This document shows positions 33,887 to 42,167 of a DNA stretch of 64,000 nt, in pieces; the first letter of the stretch is position 1, and each line of letters starts with the position of its first letter. The notes under the pieces are model-generated. The model made no database searches and was not told where the DNA came from. It worked only from the letters and a program-made list of their open reading frames with translations. Location: contig NZ_CP090063.1 of NCBI RefSeq assembly GCF_021391495.1, positions 4,712,001-4,776,000 on the forward strand, read 5' to 3'. The DNA comes from Amycolatopsis acidiphila (GTDB lineage Bacteria > Actinomycetota > Actinomycetes > Mycobacteriales > Pseudonocardiaceae). A program made the translations under genes and the position numbers.

Positions 33887-35026
33887 TCAGTACGACCGGG
33901 GCAGCCCCAGCGAATGCTGTGCGACGTAGTTCAGGATCATCTCCCGGTTCACCGGCGCGATCCGGAGCAGCCGGGCGAGCCCCCAGAACGGGACGAGCCC
34001 GTACTCGACGGCGAGGCCGTTGCCGCCGTGGGTCTGGATCGCGGCGTCCACGGCGGCGAGCGCCGCCTCCGCCGCGGCGTACTTCGCCATGTTCGCCGCC
34101 TCCCCCGCCGGCTCGCCGTGGTCGTGCAGCCAGGCCGCGCGGGCGGTCATCAGCGCGGCCAGCTCCACCTCGATCTTCGCCTTGGCGAGCACGTGCGAAA
34201 CCCCTTGGTGCGCCCCGATCGGCTGCGACCACACCACCCGGTTCCGCGCGTACTCGGCCGCCTTCGCCAAGGCATAGCGCCCGATGCCCACGCACACCGC
34301 GGCGCCCGTGACGCGCTCGGGGTTGAGCCCGTGGAAGACCTGCGCGAACCCCTCGCCCTCGACGCCGACCAGCCGGTCCGCGCCCACCCGCACGTCGTCG
34401 AAGTGCAGGGTGAACTGCCGCTCCGGCAGCTGCACCGACACCGGCAGCGGTTGGCTGACCAGCCCCGGCGCGTCGGTGTCCACGATGAACAACGACAGCC
34501 GGCCCTGCGCCCCGGTCCTGGCCACGACCAGGATCGCGTCCGCGTCGTCGACACCGGAGATGTAGTACTTCTGTCCATTGAGGACGTAGTCGGCACCGTC
34601 CCTGACCGCCGTGGTGGCCAGCTTGTGCGTGTTGGACCCGGCCTCCGGCTCGGTGATCGCGAAGACCACCTTGCCCTGCCCGCTCGCCAGCCGCGGCAGC
34701 CACTCCTTGCGCTGCTCCTCGGTGCCGTAGGTGGCGATGACCTCGCCGGAGATCGCACTGGACACCAGCAGCAGCAACAGCGGGCAGCCCTGGGCGGCGG
34801 ACTCCTCGCACACGATCGCCAGCTCCACCAGCCCGGCACCCCCGCCGCCGTAGGCCTCCGGCACGTTGATCCCGACGAACCCGTGGTCGCCCAGTGCCCG
34901 CCACAGCTCGGTGGTCGCCTCCCTGGCCTCGGCCTTGCGGGCGAAGTACCCGCCGCCGAAGTCCGCGGCGATCGCGCCGACCGCGGCACGCAACGCCCGG
35001 TGCTCGTCGGTTTCGTGGAAGTCCAT
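33887..35026 (-). CDS. Acyl-CoA dehydrogenase
   Basis: A 379-residue FAD-dependent acyl-CoA dehydrogenase that introduces an alpha-beta double bond. FAITEPEAGSNTHKLATTA and YVLNGQKYYISG form the flavin and substrate domains, and QTHGGNGLAVEYG is the C-terminal family signature. The gene sits 9 bases after the AtuA-like gene stop and 19 before the ligase. In an atu/liu-type pathway it makes the enoyl-CoA that the biotin carboxylase then carboxylates (compare AtuD). Confidence 0.93.
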   Translation of the reverse strand: MDFHETDEHRALRAAVGAIAADFGGGYFARKAEAREATTELWRALGDHGFVGINVPEAYGGGGAGLVELAIVCEESAAQGCPLLLLLVSSAISGEVIATYGTEEQRKEWLPRLASGQGKVVFAITEPEAGSNTHKLATTAVRDGADYVLNGQKYYISGVDDADAILVVARTGAQGRLSLFIVDTDAPGLVSQPLPVSVQLPERQFTLHFDDVRVGADRLVGVEGEGFAQVFHGLNPERVTGAAVCVGIGRYALAKAAEYARNRVVWSQPIGAHQGVSHVLAKAKIEVELAALMTARAAWLHDHGEPAGEAANMAKYAAAEAALAAVDAAIQTHGGNGLAVEYGLVPFWGLARLLRIAPVNREMILNYVAQHSLGLPRSY

Positions 35027-35035
35027 CGGCTCTCC

Positions 35036-36796
35036 TCACCCCTCGCCCAGCAGGTCCGCCGGGATCGCCACCGAACGCGACCGCAGGTACTCCCCCAGGC
35101 CCTTCGCCTGCGGATCAGGCCGGGTGGAGGCGGCGACCCCGGAGCCGAGGATGCCGACGACCACGAAGTTCAGCGCGTTGAGGTTGGGCAGCTCGAACCG
35201 GCGGACGGGCAGCTGCGCGGCCTCGGGAAGCAGCTCGCGGAACCGCCCGACCGTCAGATAGCCGCGCAGCCAGGCGAACGACCGCTCGTCCCTGGTCCAC
35301 AGGCCGACGTTGGCGTTGCCCCCCTTGTCCCCCGAGCGCGCCGCGCACACCCGCCCGAGCGGTGCCCGGCGCACCGGGCCCGCCACGGGCGCGGCGACCG
35401 GATGCGCCACGGGCACCGGCACCTCGCCGGAAGGCCCGTGGGCGATCACCTTCCGGGTCCCGTCGGGCAGGACCACGCTGTGCTCGACGAGCCCGGCCGG
35501 CACCGACGCGGGCCAGTAGACGCCGTAAGCGCTTTCCGCGCCCGGCGGTGTCGTGGTGTGGAAGCCGGCGTAGCCGCCGAGGGCGAGCTCCATGGTGGCG
35601 TTGGAGAACCGGCGGCCGACCTTGCGCGGATCGGGGTCCTTGACCGTGACCCGCAGCTGCGCGGTCGCCTGCTCGTTGCCGGGCGCGTCCTCGTGGTCGA
35701 ACCGGATCAGCCGGACGTCGGTCTCGGCGAAGGAGTCCTTGCCGCCCAGGATCTCGAACAGCTCCTGCTCGGCCCAGGCCGCCTTCTCCTCGATGTCCAG
35801 GCCGGTCAGCACCAGCGTCATCGTGTTGCGGTAGCCGCCGAGGTAGTTGACGGCGACCTTGAGCCGGTCCGGCGGCGCGCTGCCGCGGGTTCCGGAGATG
35901 CGCACCCGGTCGGCCCCGTCCTGCGTCAGTGCCACGGTGTCGAACCGGGCCACCACATCGGGGTTGACGTAGGCGGGCTCGGCGATCTCGTAGAGCAGTT
36001 GCGCGGTCACGGTTCCCGGCGACACCAGCCCGCCGGTGCCCGGGTGCTTGGTGATCACGCTGCTGCCGTCCGCCTCGACCTCGGCGATGGGGAACCCGGG
36101 ATAGCGGCGGTCGGTGATCTCGTGCAGCCACGAGTAGTTGCCCCCGGTCGCCTGCGGGCCGCATTCGATGACGTGGCCCGCGGCGACGGCCCCGGCGAGC
36201 GCGTCGAAGTCCGTGCGCCGCCAGCCGTGCCACCAGGCCGCCGGGCCGACGACCAGGGACGCGTCGGTCACCCGCGGGCACACGACGAGGTCCGCACCGG
36301 CGGCCAGCGCCTCCGCGATCCCCCAGCCGCCGAGGTAGGCGTTGGCGGACACGGGTTTGACCCCCGCCTCGGCGAGGGGCTGTCCGGTGTCCATGTTGGA
36401 CAGTGGATGGCCGGCCGCGATCAGCTCGTCGATCCGGCCGGCGAGGTCGTCGCCCTCGACGTAGGCGATCTTCGGGACCAGGCCGAGCTTCGCGGCGAGC
36501 TCGCCGAGCTTTCCGGCCAGGCCGGCCGGGTTGAGCCCGCCCGCGTTGCTGACCACCCGGATCCCGCGGTCCAGACAGGTGCCGAGGACCTGTTCCATCT
36601 GGGTCAGGAACGTGCGGGCGTACCCGGCGTCCGGGTCCTTCTGCCGGGCCTTCCACAGGATGAGCATGGTCAGCTCGGCGAGGTAGTCGCCGGTGAGCAC
36701 GTCGAGGGGGCCGCCCTCGACCATCTCCCGGGCGGCGGCGATGCGGTCGCCGTAGAAGCCCGAGCAGTTCCCGATACGCACGGCGCGCCTGGTCAT
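35036..36796 (-). CDS. AtuA-family protein (DUF1446)
   Basis: A 586-residue protein with the DUF1446 domain (RIGNCSGFYGDRIAAAREMVEGGPLDVLTGDYLAELTM; PRVTDASLVVGPAAW) and a C-terminal AtuA-like domain (about 480-586, AARSGDKGGNANVGLW). Its relative AtuA lies in the Pseudomonas acyclic terpene operon but its reaction is unproven. ATG overlaps the TIGR03084 gene by 4 bases. Within this operon a role in hydroxyacyl-CoA processing is possible. Confidence 0.88.
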   Translation of the reverse strand: MTRRAVRIGNCSGFYGDRIAAAREMVEGGPLDVLTGDYLAELTMLILWKARQKDPDAGYARTFLTQMEQVLGTCLDRGIRVVSNAGGLNPAGLAGKLGELAAKLGLVPKIAYVEGDDLAGRIDELIAAGHPLSNMDTGQPLAEAGVKPVSANAYLGGWGIAEALAAGADLVVCPRVTDASLVVGPAAWWHGWRRTDFDALAGAVAAGHVIECGPQATGGNYSWLHEITDRRYPGFPIAEVEADGSSVITKHPGTGGLVSPGTVTAQLLYEIAEPAYVNPDVVARFDTVALTQDGADRVRISGTRGSAPPDRLKVAVNYLGGYRNTMTLVLTGLDIEEKAAWAEQELFEILGGKDSFAETDVRLIRFDHEDAPGNEQATAQLRVTVKDPDPRKVGRRFSNATMELALGGYAGFHTTTPPGAESAYGVYWPASVPAGLVEHSVVLPDGTRKVIAHGPSGEVPVPVAHPVAAPVAGPVRRAPLGRVCAARSGDKGGNANVGLWTRDERSFAWLRGYLTVGRFRELLPEAAQLPVRRFELPNLNALNFVVVGILGSGVAASTRPDPQAKGLGEYLRSRSVAIPADLLGEG

Positions 36797-37590
36797 CGCG
36801 CCTCCCCGGCGGGCTTGCGACCGGGACCGGGCGCCCCGGCGAACGCCTGCGCGATCGACATCCATTCGGTCGCGACGGGGCCCTCGACGCGCAGTGCGAT
36901 GTCGTCGGCATGCCGCCGCTGGGTCACCGCGAGGCAGAAGTCGAGCGCCGGTCCCGAAACCCGGTCGGCCGCCTCGGGCGGCCCCCACGCCCAGGTGCTC
37001 CCGTCCGGGGCGCGCAGTTCGACCCGCACCGGCGCGGCCGGTACCGCCCGGCCATGCAGGCTGAAGGCGAACCCGAAGGTGCCGACGCCGAGGTGGGCGA
37101 TGTGGCGCAGGCGCCCGGTCGGCTCGCGCCGGACGCCGAGGGCGTCGGCGACGTCCTGCCCGTGCGCCCAGGTCTCCATGATCCGCGCGGTGACCGAGCT
37201 GGCGGCGCTCATGTCGGGGCCGTACCAGGGCAACCGCGCCTTGGGCTCGAGCGTCTCGAACACCTCCGCGAACCCCCGCCGCGCCCGGCGGAACCAGCCG
37301 AGCAGCCCGTCACCGGGCAGCTCCCGGTGCCGCGCCGCCACCTCGTCGGGGAAGCCCGGGCCGAGCGCCGTCAGCTCCGCCGCCTCGCGCCGGAACCGGT
37401 CGGGCGCCGTCGCGGCCAGCAGCGCGGCCTCGTCGAAGTAGGCGAGATGGCTGACCTGGTCGCGGATCGCCCAGCCCTCGGCCGGGGTGGGCCGGCTCCA
37501 GCCGGCATCGTCCAACGTGGACAGAAGATCGTCGAGCACGCGGGTCTCCGCCAGCAGGTCGGCGACGAGGCCCGGCATCGAAACGGGCAT
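36793..37590 (-). CDS. TIGR03084-family metal-binding protein (DinB/MDMPI type)
   Basis: A 265-residue protein of the mycothiol-dependent maleylpyruvate isomerase/DinB fold. Putative metal ligands are in QVSHLAYFDE near residue 48 and ETWAHGQDVADAL near 145-150. The N-terminal LLAETRVLDDLLSTLDDAGWSRPTPAEGWAIRDQV is diagnostic for TIGR03084. The ATG directly follows the enoyl-CoA hydratase stop with no gap. The function in acyl-CoA operons is unknown; a thiol-dependent isomerase or protective role is possible. Confidence 0.85.
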   Translation of the reverse strand: MPVSMPGLVADLLAETRVLDDLLSTLDDAGWSRPTPAEGWAIRDQVSHLAYFDEAALLAATAPDRFRREAAELTALGPGFPDEVAARHRELPGDGLLGWFRRARRGFAEVFETLEPKARLPWYGPDMSAASSVTARIMETWAHGQDVADALGVRREPTGRLRHIAHLGVGTFGFAFSLHGRAVPAAPVRVELRAPDGSTWAWGPPEAADRVSGPALDFCLAVTQRRHADDIALRVEGPVATEWMSIAQAFAGAPGPGRKPAGEAR

Positions 37591-38349
37591 CTAGCGTCCC
37601 TTCCAGACCGGTGCGCGCTTGTCCCGGAACGCGGCCGGGCCCTCCTGCGCGTCTTCGCTCAGGTAGACCGGCTCCCAGATCCGCTCGGCCTCGGCGTAGG
37701 CGTCGGCGAGCGGGTGCTCGGCGATCAGCCGGACGGTCTTCTTGGCGGCCAGCACCGACAACGGCGCGTTCGCGGCGATCCGCTCGGCCAGCCGCTGGGC
37801 CGCACCGGCCAGCTCACCGGCCGGGACGACCTCGTTCACCAGCCCGATCTCCCGCGCCCGCGCGGCGTCGACCGGATCGCCGGTGAGCAGGATCTGCATC
37901 GCGATGCGCGGCGGGACCAGCCACGGCAGCGGCGCCGCCCAGGGTGCGCCCCGGCCCACCTTGGCCTCGCTGATCGCGAACCGGGCGCCCTCGGCGGCGA
38001 CACACAGGTCGCAGCTCTGCGCGAGCAGGAAGCCGCCCGCGTAGGCGACGCCGTTGACGGCGGCGATCGTCGGCTTGGCGACCTCGATGGTGCGCCCGAA
38101 CTGCGGGACGAAGTCCGGTGGCGGCACCCTCAGCCCGCTGTCCGCCATCTCCTTGAGGTCACCGCCCGCGCAGAACGCCTTGCCGCCCGCGCCGGTGAGG
38201 ACGAGGACCTTGGCGTCGTCGTCCTCGTTGAACCGCTCGGTCCCGGCCAGCAGGCCGTCGCGCACGGACTTGTTCAGCGCGTTGCGGGCTTCGGGCCGGT
38301 TGATCGTCAGCCAGGCCACCGGACCGCGCAGCTCGTAGGTCACGTCCAC
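37591..38349 (-). CDS. Enoyl-CoA hydratase/isomerase family protein
   Basis: A 252-residue crotonase-fold enzyme with oxyanion-hole motifs GGKAFCAGGDLKEMA and NGVAYAGGFLLAQSCDLCVAAEGARFAISEAKVGRGAP. The Glu in ISEAK is in the position of the second catalytic acid of hydratases. GTG at 38349, two bases after the biotin carboxylase stop, follows GGAGG. In an atu-type scheme it would hydrate a carboxylated enoyl-CoA (compare AtuE), but ordinary enoyl-CoA hydratase activity is equally possible. Confidence 0.92.
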   Translation of the reverse strand: MDVTYELRGPVAWLTINRPEARNALNKSVRDGLLAGTERFNEDDDAKVLVLTGAGGKAFCAGGDLKEMADSGLRVPPPDFVPQFGRTIEVAKPTIAAVNGVAYAGGFLLAQSCDLCVAAEGARFAISEAKVGRGAPWAAPLPWLVPPRIAMQILLTGDPVDAARAREIGLVNEVVPAGELAGAAQRLAERIAANAPLSVLAAKKTVRLIAEHPLADAYAEAERIWEPVYLSEDAQEGPAAFRDKRAPVWKGR

Positions 38350-38351
38350 GC

Positions 38352-40349
38352 TCAGGCCTCCTGTTCCTCGACGACGGCGAGCACGGTGCCGACGTCCACC
38401 GCCTGTCCGACGGAGACCCCGAGGTCGCCGACGATCCCGTCGTGCGGGGCGAGCACGCTGTGCTCCATCTTCATCGCCTCCAGCACCACCACCGGCGTGC
38501 CGGCGGACACCTTCGCCCCGGCCTCGACCGTGATCCGCACGACGGTTCCCGGCATCGGCGCGAGCAGCGACCCCGGCGCGGAACGGGCGCCGGGATCGGG
38601 GAACCGGGGCAGCTCGGTCAGCTCGGTCGAGCCGAGCGCACTATCCACATAGGACGTGCTGCCGACCGGGTGCACGCGGACCTGCCGCCGGATGCCGTCG
38701 ACGTCGAGCTCGACGAGGTCCGCCGATGCGTGGTGCACCAGGACCTCCGGTAACGCCACGCCGCCCACGGTGGCATCGACAGCGCTTTCCCGCACCCGGT
38801 AGGTCACCGGGACCTCCGCACCGTCGACGGCGAACACCACCTGCTGCGGCCCGTTGGCCACGTTGCGCCAGCCCGAAGGCAGTGTCCTCAGCACCGGCGC
38901 TTCCGCCCGCCGGGTGGCCTGCCCCGCCAGTGCGGCGGCGAGGGCATGGACCGGCACGGCCCGCGGATCGCGCGAGCCCGTCGCGAGCTCCACCGGATCG
39001 TGTCGGCTCAGGTAGCCGGTGTCGATCAACCCGGCCCGGAACTCCGGCTCCCGCAGGATGCCGGCGAGCAGCTCCCGGTTGGTCGCCAGGCCGTGCACGC
39101 GGGTTCCGGCGAGCGCCTTCGCCAGCAGGCGGCAGGCCTCGTCGCGGTTCGGCCCGTACGCGATCACCTTCGCCAGCATCGGGTCGTAGTGCACGCCGAC
39201 CACCGAACCGTCGGCCACCCCGGCGTCCACCCGCACGCCGTCGAGCGGCGGCACGGCGAACCGGTGCACCGTCCCGCTCGCCGGCAGGAACCCGGCGGCG
39301 GTGTCCTCGGCGTAGAGCCGGACCTCCACCGCGTGCCCGTGGACGGCGGCGGCGAGCACCTCGTCCGGCAGCGGGTTCCCCTCCGCGACCAGGAGCTGCA
39401 GGCGCACCAGGTCCAGGCCGGTGATCAGCTCGGTGACCGGGTGCTCGACCTGCAACCGGGTGTTGACCTCCAGGAAGTGGAAGCGGCCGTCGGCGCCGAG
39501 GACGAACTCCACGGTGCCCGCGCCGACGTAGCCGATCGCCTTGCCCGCCGCGACGGCGGCGTCGCCCAGCTCGCGGCGCAGCGCCTCGTCGACGACCGGC
39601 GACGGCGCCTCCTCGATGATCTTCTGGTAGCGCCGCTGGATCGAGCACTCCCGCTCGAACAGGTGCACGACGGTGCCGTGTGTGTCGCCGAAGATCTGCA
39701 CCTCGACGTGCCGCGGTGAGTCGACGAAGCGCTCCAGGAACACCGTGCCGTCGCCGAACGCCGACGCGGCCTCGCGGCGCGCGCCCTCGACCGCGTCCAG
39801 CAGCTCGTCCGGCCCACGCACCACGCGCATCCCCCGGCCACCGCCACCGAAGGCCGCCTTGACCAGCACCGGGTACCCGATCTCCTCGGCCGTCCTGGCG
39901 CCCAGTGCGGCCGGGTCGAACTCCGCGTCCGCATCGATCGTGATCCCGGGAAGGACCGGGACACCGGCCGCGGCCATCAGCTCCTTCGCCGCGATCTTCG
40001 AGCCCATCGCTTCGATCGCCTCGGGCGGCGGGCCGACGAAAATCAGCCCGGCTGCCGCGCAGGCCCGGGCGAAACCCCCGTTCTCAGAGAGGAAACCGTA
40101 ACCGGGATGCACGGCGTCGGCGCCCGTGCGGCGGGCCGCGTCGATGATCAGGTCGGCGCGCAGGTAGGTGTCCGCGGGCGAGCTCCCGGGCAGGCGCACG
40201 GCTTCGTCGGCGTCGGCCACGAACGGTGCGCCGGTGTCCGCGTCGGAGTACACCGCGACCGTGGCGATGTCCAGCGCCCGGGCGGACCGCATCACGCGCG
40301 CGGCGATCTCGCCGCGGTTGGCGACGAGCAGCTTGCGGATCTCGGTCAT
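38352..40349 (-). CDS. Acyl-CoA carboxylase alpha subunit (biotin carboxylase + BCCP)
   Basis: A 665-residue biotin-dependent carboxylase subunit: biotin carboxylase N-domain, ATP-grasp at about 115-310 (KAAFGGGGRGMRVV; FLEVNTRLQVEHPVTE), and a C-terminal biotinyl domain with EAMKMEH (Lys627 is biotinylated). It carboxylates biotin using ATP and bicarbonate for the adjacent carboxyltransferase. Architecture matches methylcrotonyl-, geranyl- and propionyl-CoA carboxylases; pathway context favours a 3-methyl-enoyl-CoA such as geranyl- or methylcrotonyl-CoA. Confidence 0.94.
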   Translation of the reverse strand: MTEIRKLLVANRGEIAARVMRSARALDIATVAVYSDADTGAPFVADADEAVRLPGSSPADTYLRADLIIDAARRTGADAVHPGYGFLSENGGFARACAAAGLIFVGPPPEAIEAMGSKIAAKELMAAAGVPVLPGITIDADAEFDPAALGARTAEEIGYPVLVKAAFGGGGRGMRVVRGPDELLDAVEGARREAASAFGDGTVFLERFVDSPRHVEVQIFGDTHGTVVHLFERECSIQRRYQKIIEEAPSPVVDEALRRELGDAAVAAGKAIGYVGAGTVEFVLGADGRFHFLEVNTRLQVEHPVTELITGLDLVRLQLLVAEGNPLPDEVLAAAVHGHAVEVRLYAEDTAAGFLPASGTVHRFAVPPLDGVRVDAGVADGSVVGVHYDPMLAKVIAYGPNRDEACRLLAKALAGTRVHGLATNRELLAGILREPEFRAGLIDTGYLSRHDPVELATGSRDPRAVPVHALAAALAGQATRRAEAPVLRTLPSGWRNVANGPQQVVFAVDGAEVPVTYRVRESAVDATVGGVALPEVLVHHASADLVELDVDGIRRQVRVHPVGSTSYVDSALGSTELTELPRFPDPGARSAPGSLLAPMPGTVVRITVEAGAKVSAGTPVVVLEAMKMEHSVLAPHDGIVGDLGVSVGQAVDVGTVLAVVEEQEA

Positions 40350-40356
40350 CGGTCCC

Positions 40357-41955
40357 TCACATCCGGAAGACGCCGAAGCCGCGACGGCCTTCGACCAGCT
40401 GGGAATGGGCCGCGGACAACGAGATCCCGAGCACGGCGCGGGTGTCGCGCGGGTCGATCACGCCGTCGTCGTAGAGCCGCGCGCTGACGAAGAAGGCATG
40501 TGACTCGCGTTCGATCTGCGCCTCGATCTGCGCGCGGCGCCGCTCGTCGGCCTCGGTGTCGAACTCACGCCCGGCGGACTCGGCCGACTGCCTGCCCACG
40601 ATGGACAGCACCCCGGCGAGCTGCTGGGCGCCCATCACGGCGAGCTTCGCGTTGGCCCAGGCGAACATGAACCGCGGGTCGTAGGCGCGGCCCGACATCC
40701 CGTAGTTGCCGGCACCGAACGACGCACCGATGTTCAGCGTGACGTGCGGGACCTTGCTGTTGGTCACCGCGTTGATCATCTTCGCGCCGTCCTTGATGAT
40801 CCCGCCCTGTTCGTAGGCCTTGCCGACCATGTAGCCGGTGGTGTTCTGCAGGAAGACCAGCGGGGTGCCGGTCTGGTTGGCCAGCAGGATGAACTCGCTG
40901 GCCTTCTTGGCCTCCTCGCTGAACAGCACACCGCGCGCGTTCGCCAGCACGCCGACCGGGAACCCGTGGATCGACGCCCAGCCGGTGACCAGGCTCGTGC
41001 CGTAGCGCGGCTTGTACTCCCCGAAGCGCGAGCCGTCGACGACACGGGCGAGCACCTCGTGCGGGTCGACCGGCACCCGGAAGTCCGCCGAGGCGATGCC
41101 GAGCAGCTCGTCCGGGTCGTACAGCGGCGGGTCGGCGGGCAGGCTCGGCCCGGGGCCGAGCTTGCGCCAGTCGAGCTCGGCGACGATCTGGCGGCCGATC
41201 CGCAGGCAGTCCAGCTCGTCGGTGGCGAAGTGGTCCGAGAGCCCGGACACCCGCGAGTGCATGTCGGCGCCGCCCAGCTCCTCGTCGTCGGACTCCTCGC
41301 CGGTGGCCATCTTCACCAGCGGCGGCCCGCCGAGGAACACCTTCGCCTGGCCGTCCACCAGCACCGCGTAGTCGCACATGCCGGGCACGTAGGCGCCGCC
41401 CGCGGTGGAGTTGCCGAACACCAGCGCGATCGTCGGAACGCCCGCCGCGGACAGCTCGGTGAGGTCGTGGAAGATCTTGCCGGCGTGCACGAACAGTTCC
41501 GACTGGGTCGGCAGGTCCGCTCCGCCGGACTCGACCATGTTGATCACAGGCAGCCGGTTCGCGCGGGCGATCTCCAGCGCCCGCAACGTCTTCTTGAGCG
41601 TGTACGGGTTCATCGCGCCGCCGCGGACGGTGGGGTCGTGGGCGATGATCACGCACTCCACCCCGGACACGACGCCGACCCCGGTGAGGATGCTGGCGCC
41701 GACGGTGAACTCGGTGCCCCAGGCGGCGAGCGCGGACAGCTCGAGGAACGGGCTGTCCCGGTCGAGCAGCAGCTCCAGGCGCTCGCGCACCAGCAGCCGG
41801 CCCCGCTTGTGGTGTCGCTCGGCGTACCTCGCGCCGCCCCCTGCGCGCGCGAGGTCGAGCTGCTCCTCGAGCGCGGCGACGGCGGCCAGCTGCGCCTCGC
41901 GGTTGCGCCGGTAGGTCTCCGCCGTGACGTCCACAGTGGATCTCAAGGTGGGCAA
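40357..41955 (-). CDS. Acyl-CoA carboxylase carboxyltransferase (beta) subunit
   Basis: A 532-residue carboxyltransferase with the two crotonase-like halves (GSSILTGVGVV-type stretch; NSTAGGAYVPGMCDYAVLV; LVFLQNTTGYMVGKAYEQGGIIKDGAKM; NIGASFGAGNYGMSGRAYDPRFMF). It transfers the carboxyl group from biotin to an acyl-CoA. The start is TTG at 41955 with GGAAGGGG upstream; GTG at 41934 is the next option. It is the first gene of the eight-gene operon. Size and sequence resemble MccB/AtuC more than PccB. Confidence 0.92.
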   Translation of the reverse strand: MPTLRSTVDVTAETYRRNREAQLAAVAALEEQLDLARAGGGARYAERHHKRGRLLVRERLELLLDRDSPFLELSALAAWGTEFTVGASILTGVGVVSGVECVIIAHDPTVRGGAMNPYTLKKTLRALEIARANRLPVINMVESGGADLPTQSELFVHAGKIFHDLTELSAAGVPTIALVFGNSTAGGAYVPGMCDYAVLVDGQAKVFLGGPPLVKMATGEESDDEELGGADMHSRVSGLSDHFATDELDCLRIGRQIVAELDWRKLGPGPSLPADPPLYDPDELLGIASADFRVPVDPHEVLARVVDGSRFGEYKPRYGTSLVTGWASIHGFPVGVLANARGVLFSEEAKKASEFILLANQTGTPLVFLQNTTGYMVGKAYEQGGIIKDGAKMINAVTNSKVPHVTLNIGASFGAGNYGMSGRAYDPRFMFAWANAKLAVMGAQQLAGVLSIVGRQSAESAGREFDTEADERRRAQIEAQIERESHAFFVSARLYDDGVIDPRDTRAVLGISLSAAHSQLVEGRRGFGVFRM

Positions 41956-41993
41956 GGCGATGCCCCTTCCGTTCGAAGCCTGCGCGACCCGAC

Positions 41994-42009
41994 GTTACTC
42001 GCCATTCAC
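41994..42009. promoter_or_regulatory. Putative TetR operator, carboxylase side
   Basis: Read on the minus strand, GTGAATGGCGAGTAAC matches the 42123-42138 site in 11 of 16 positions with the same GTGAAT start. It lies about 40 bases upstream of the carboxylase start, between a weak -35 and TAACGT as -10. It fits a repressor site for the operon's own TetR. Confidence 0.45.
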
Positions 42010-42088
42010 TAACTTGAGAAGTACCTCCCCCGGCTTCGGAGCGTCGACGCAGCTCACCGGGCATTAACGGCGACTTTCTGTGACCCCC

Positions 42089-42117
42089 TTCACAATCCGT
42101 CCGGGCAAGGCTACGAT
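42089..42117 (+). promoter_or_regulatory. Sigma-A-like promoter of the second acyl-CoA ligase
   Basis: TTCACA at 42089-42094 and TACGAT at 42112-42117 are separated by exactly 17 bases, close to the housekeeping consensus. Predicted transcription starts at about 42124, inside the palindrome at 42123-42138, so a bound repressor would block initiation. Confidence 0.6.
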
Positions 42118-42122
42118 CCCGA

Positions 42123-42138
42123 GTGAATCGTGGTTCAC
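42123..42138. promoter_or_regulatory. Putative TetR operator, ligase side
   Basis: GTGAATCGTGGTTCAC has perfect 5-bp arms (GTGAA/TTCAC) and extended pairing in 6 of 8 positions. It overlaps the predicted transcription start of the plus-strand ligase. A related 16-mer lies at the opposing promoter (41994-42009). Confidence 0.6.
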
Positions 42139-42167
42139 ATGCGTCTCGGATCGGAGCGAGGTCGGCC

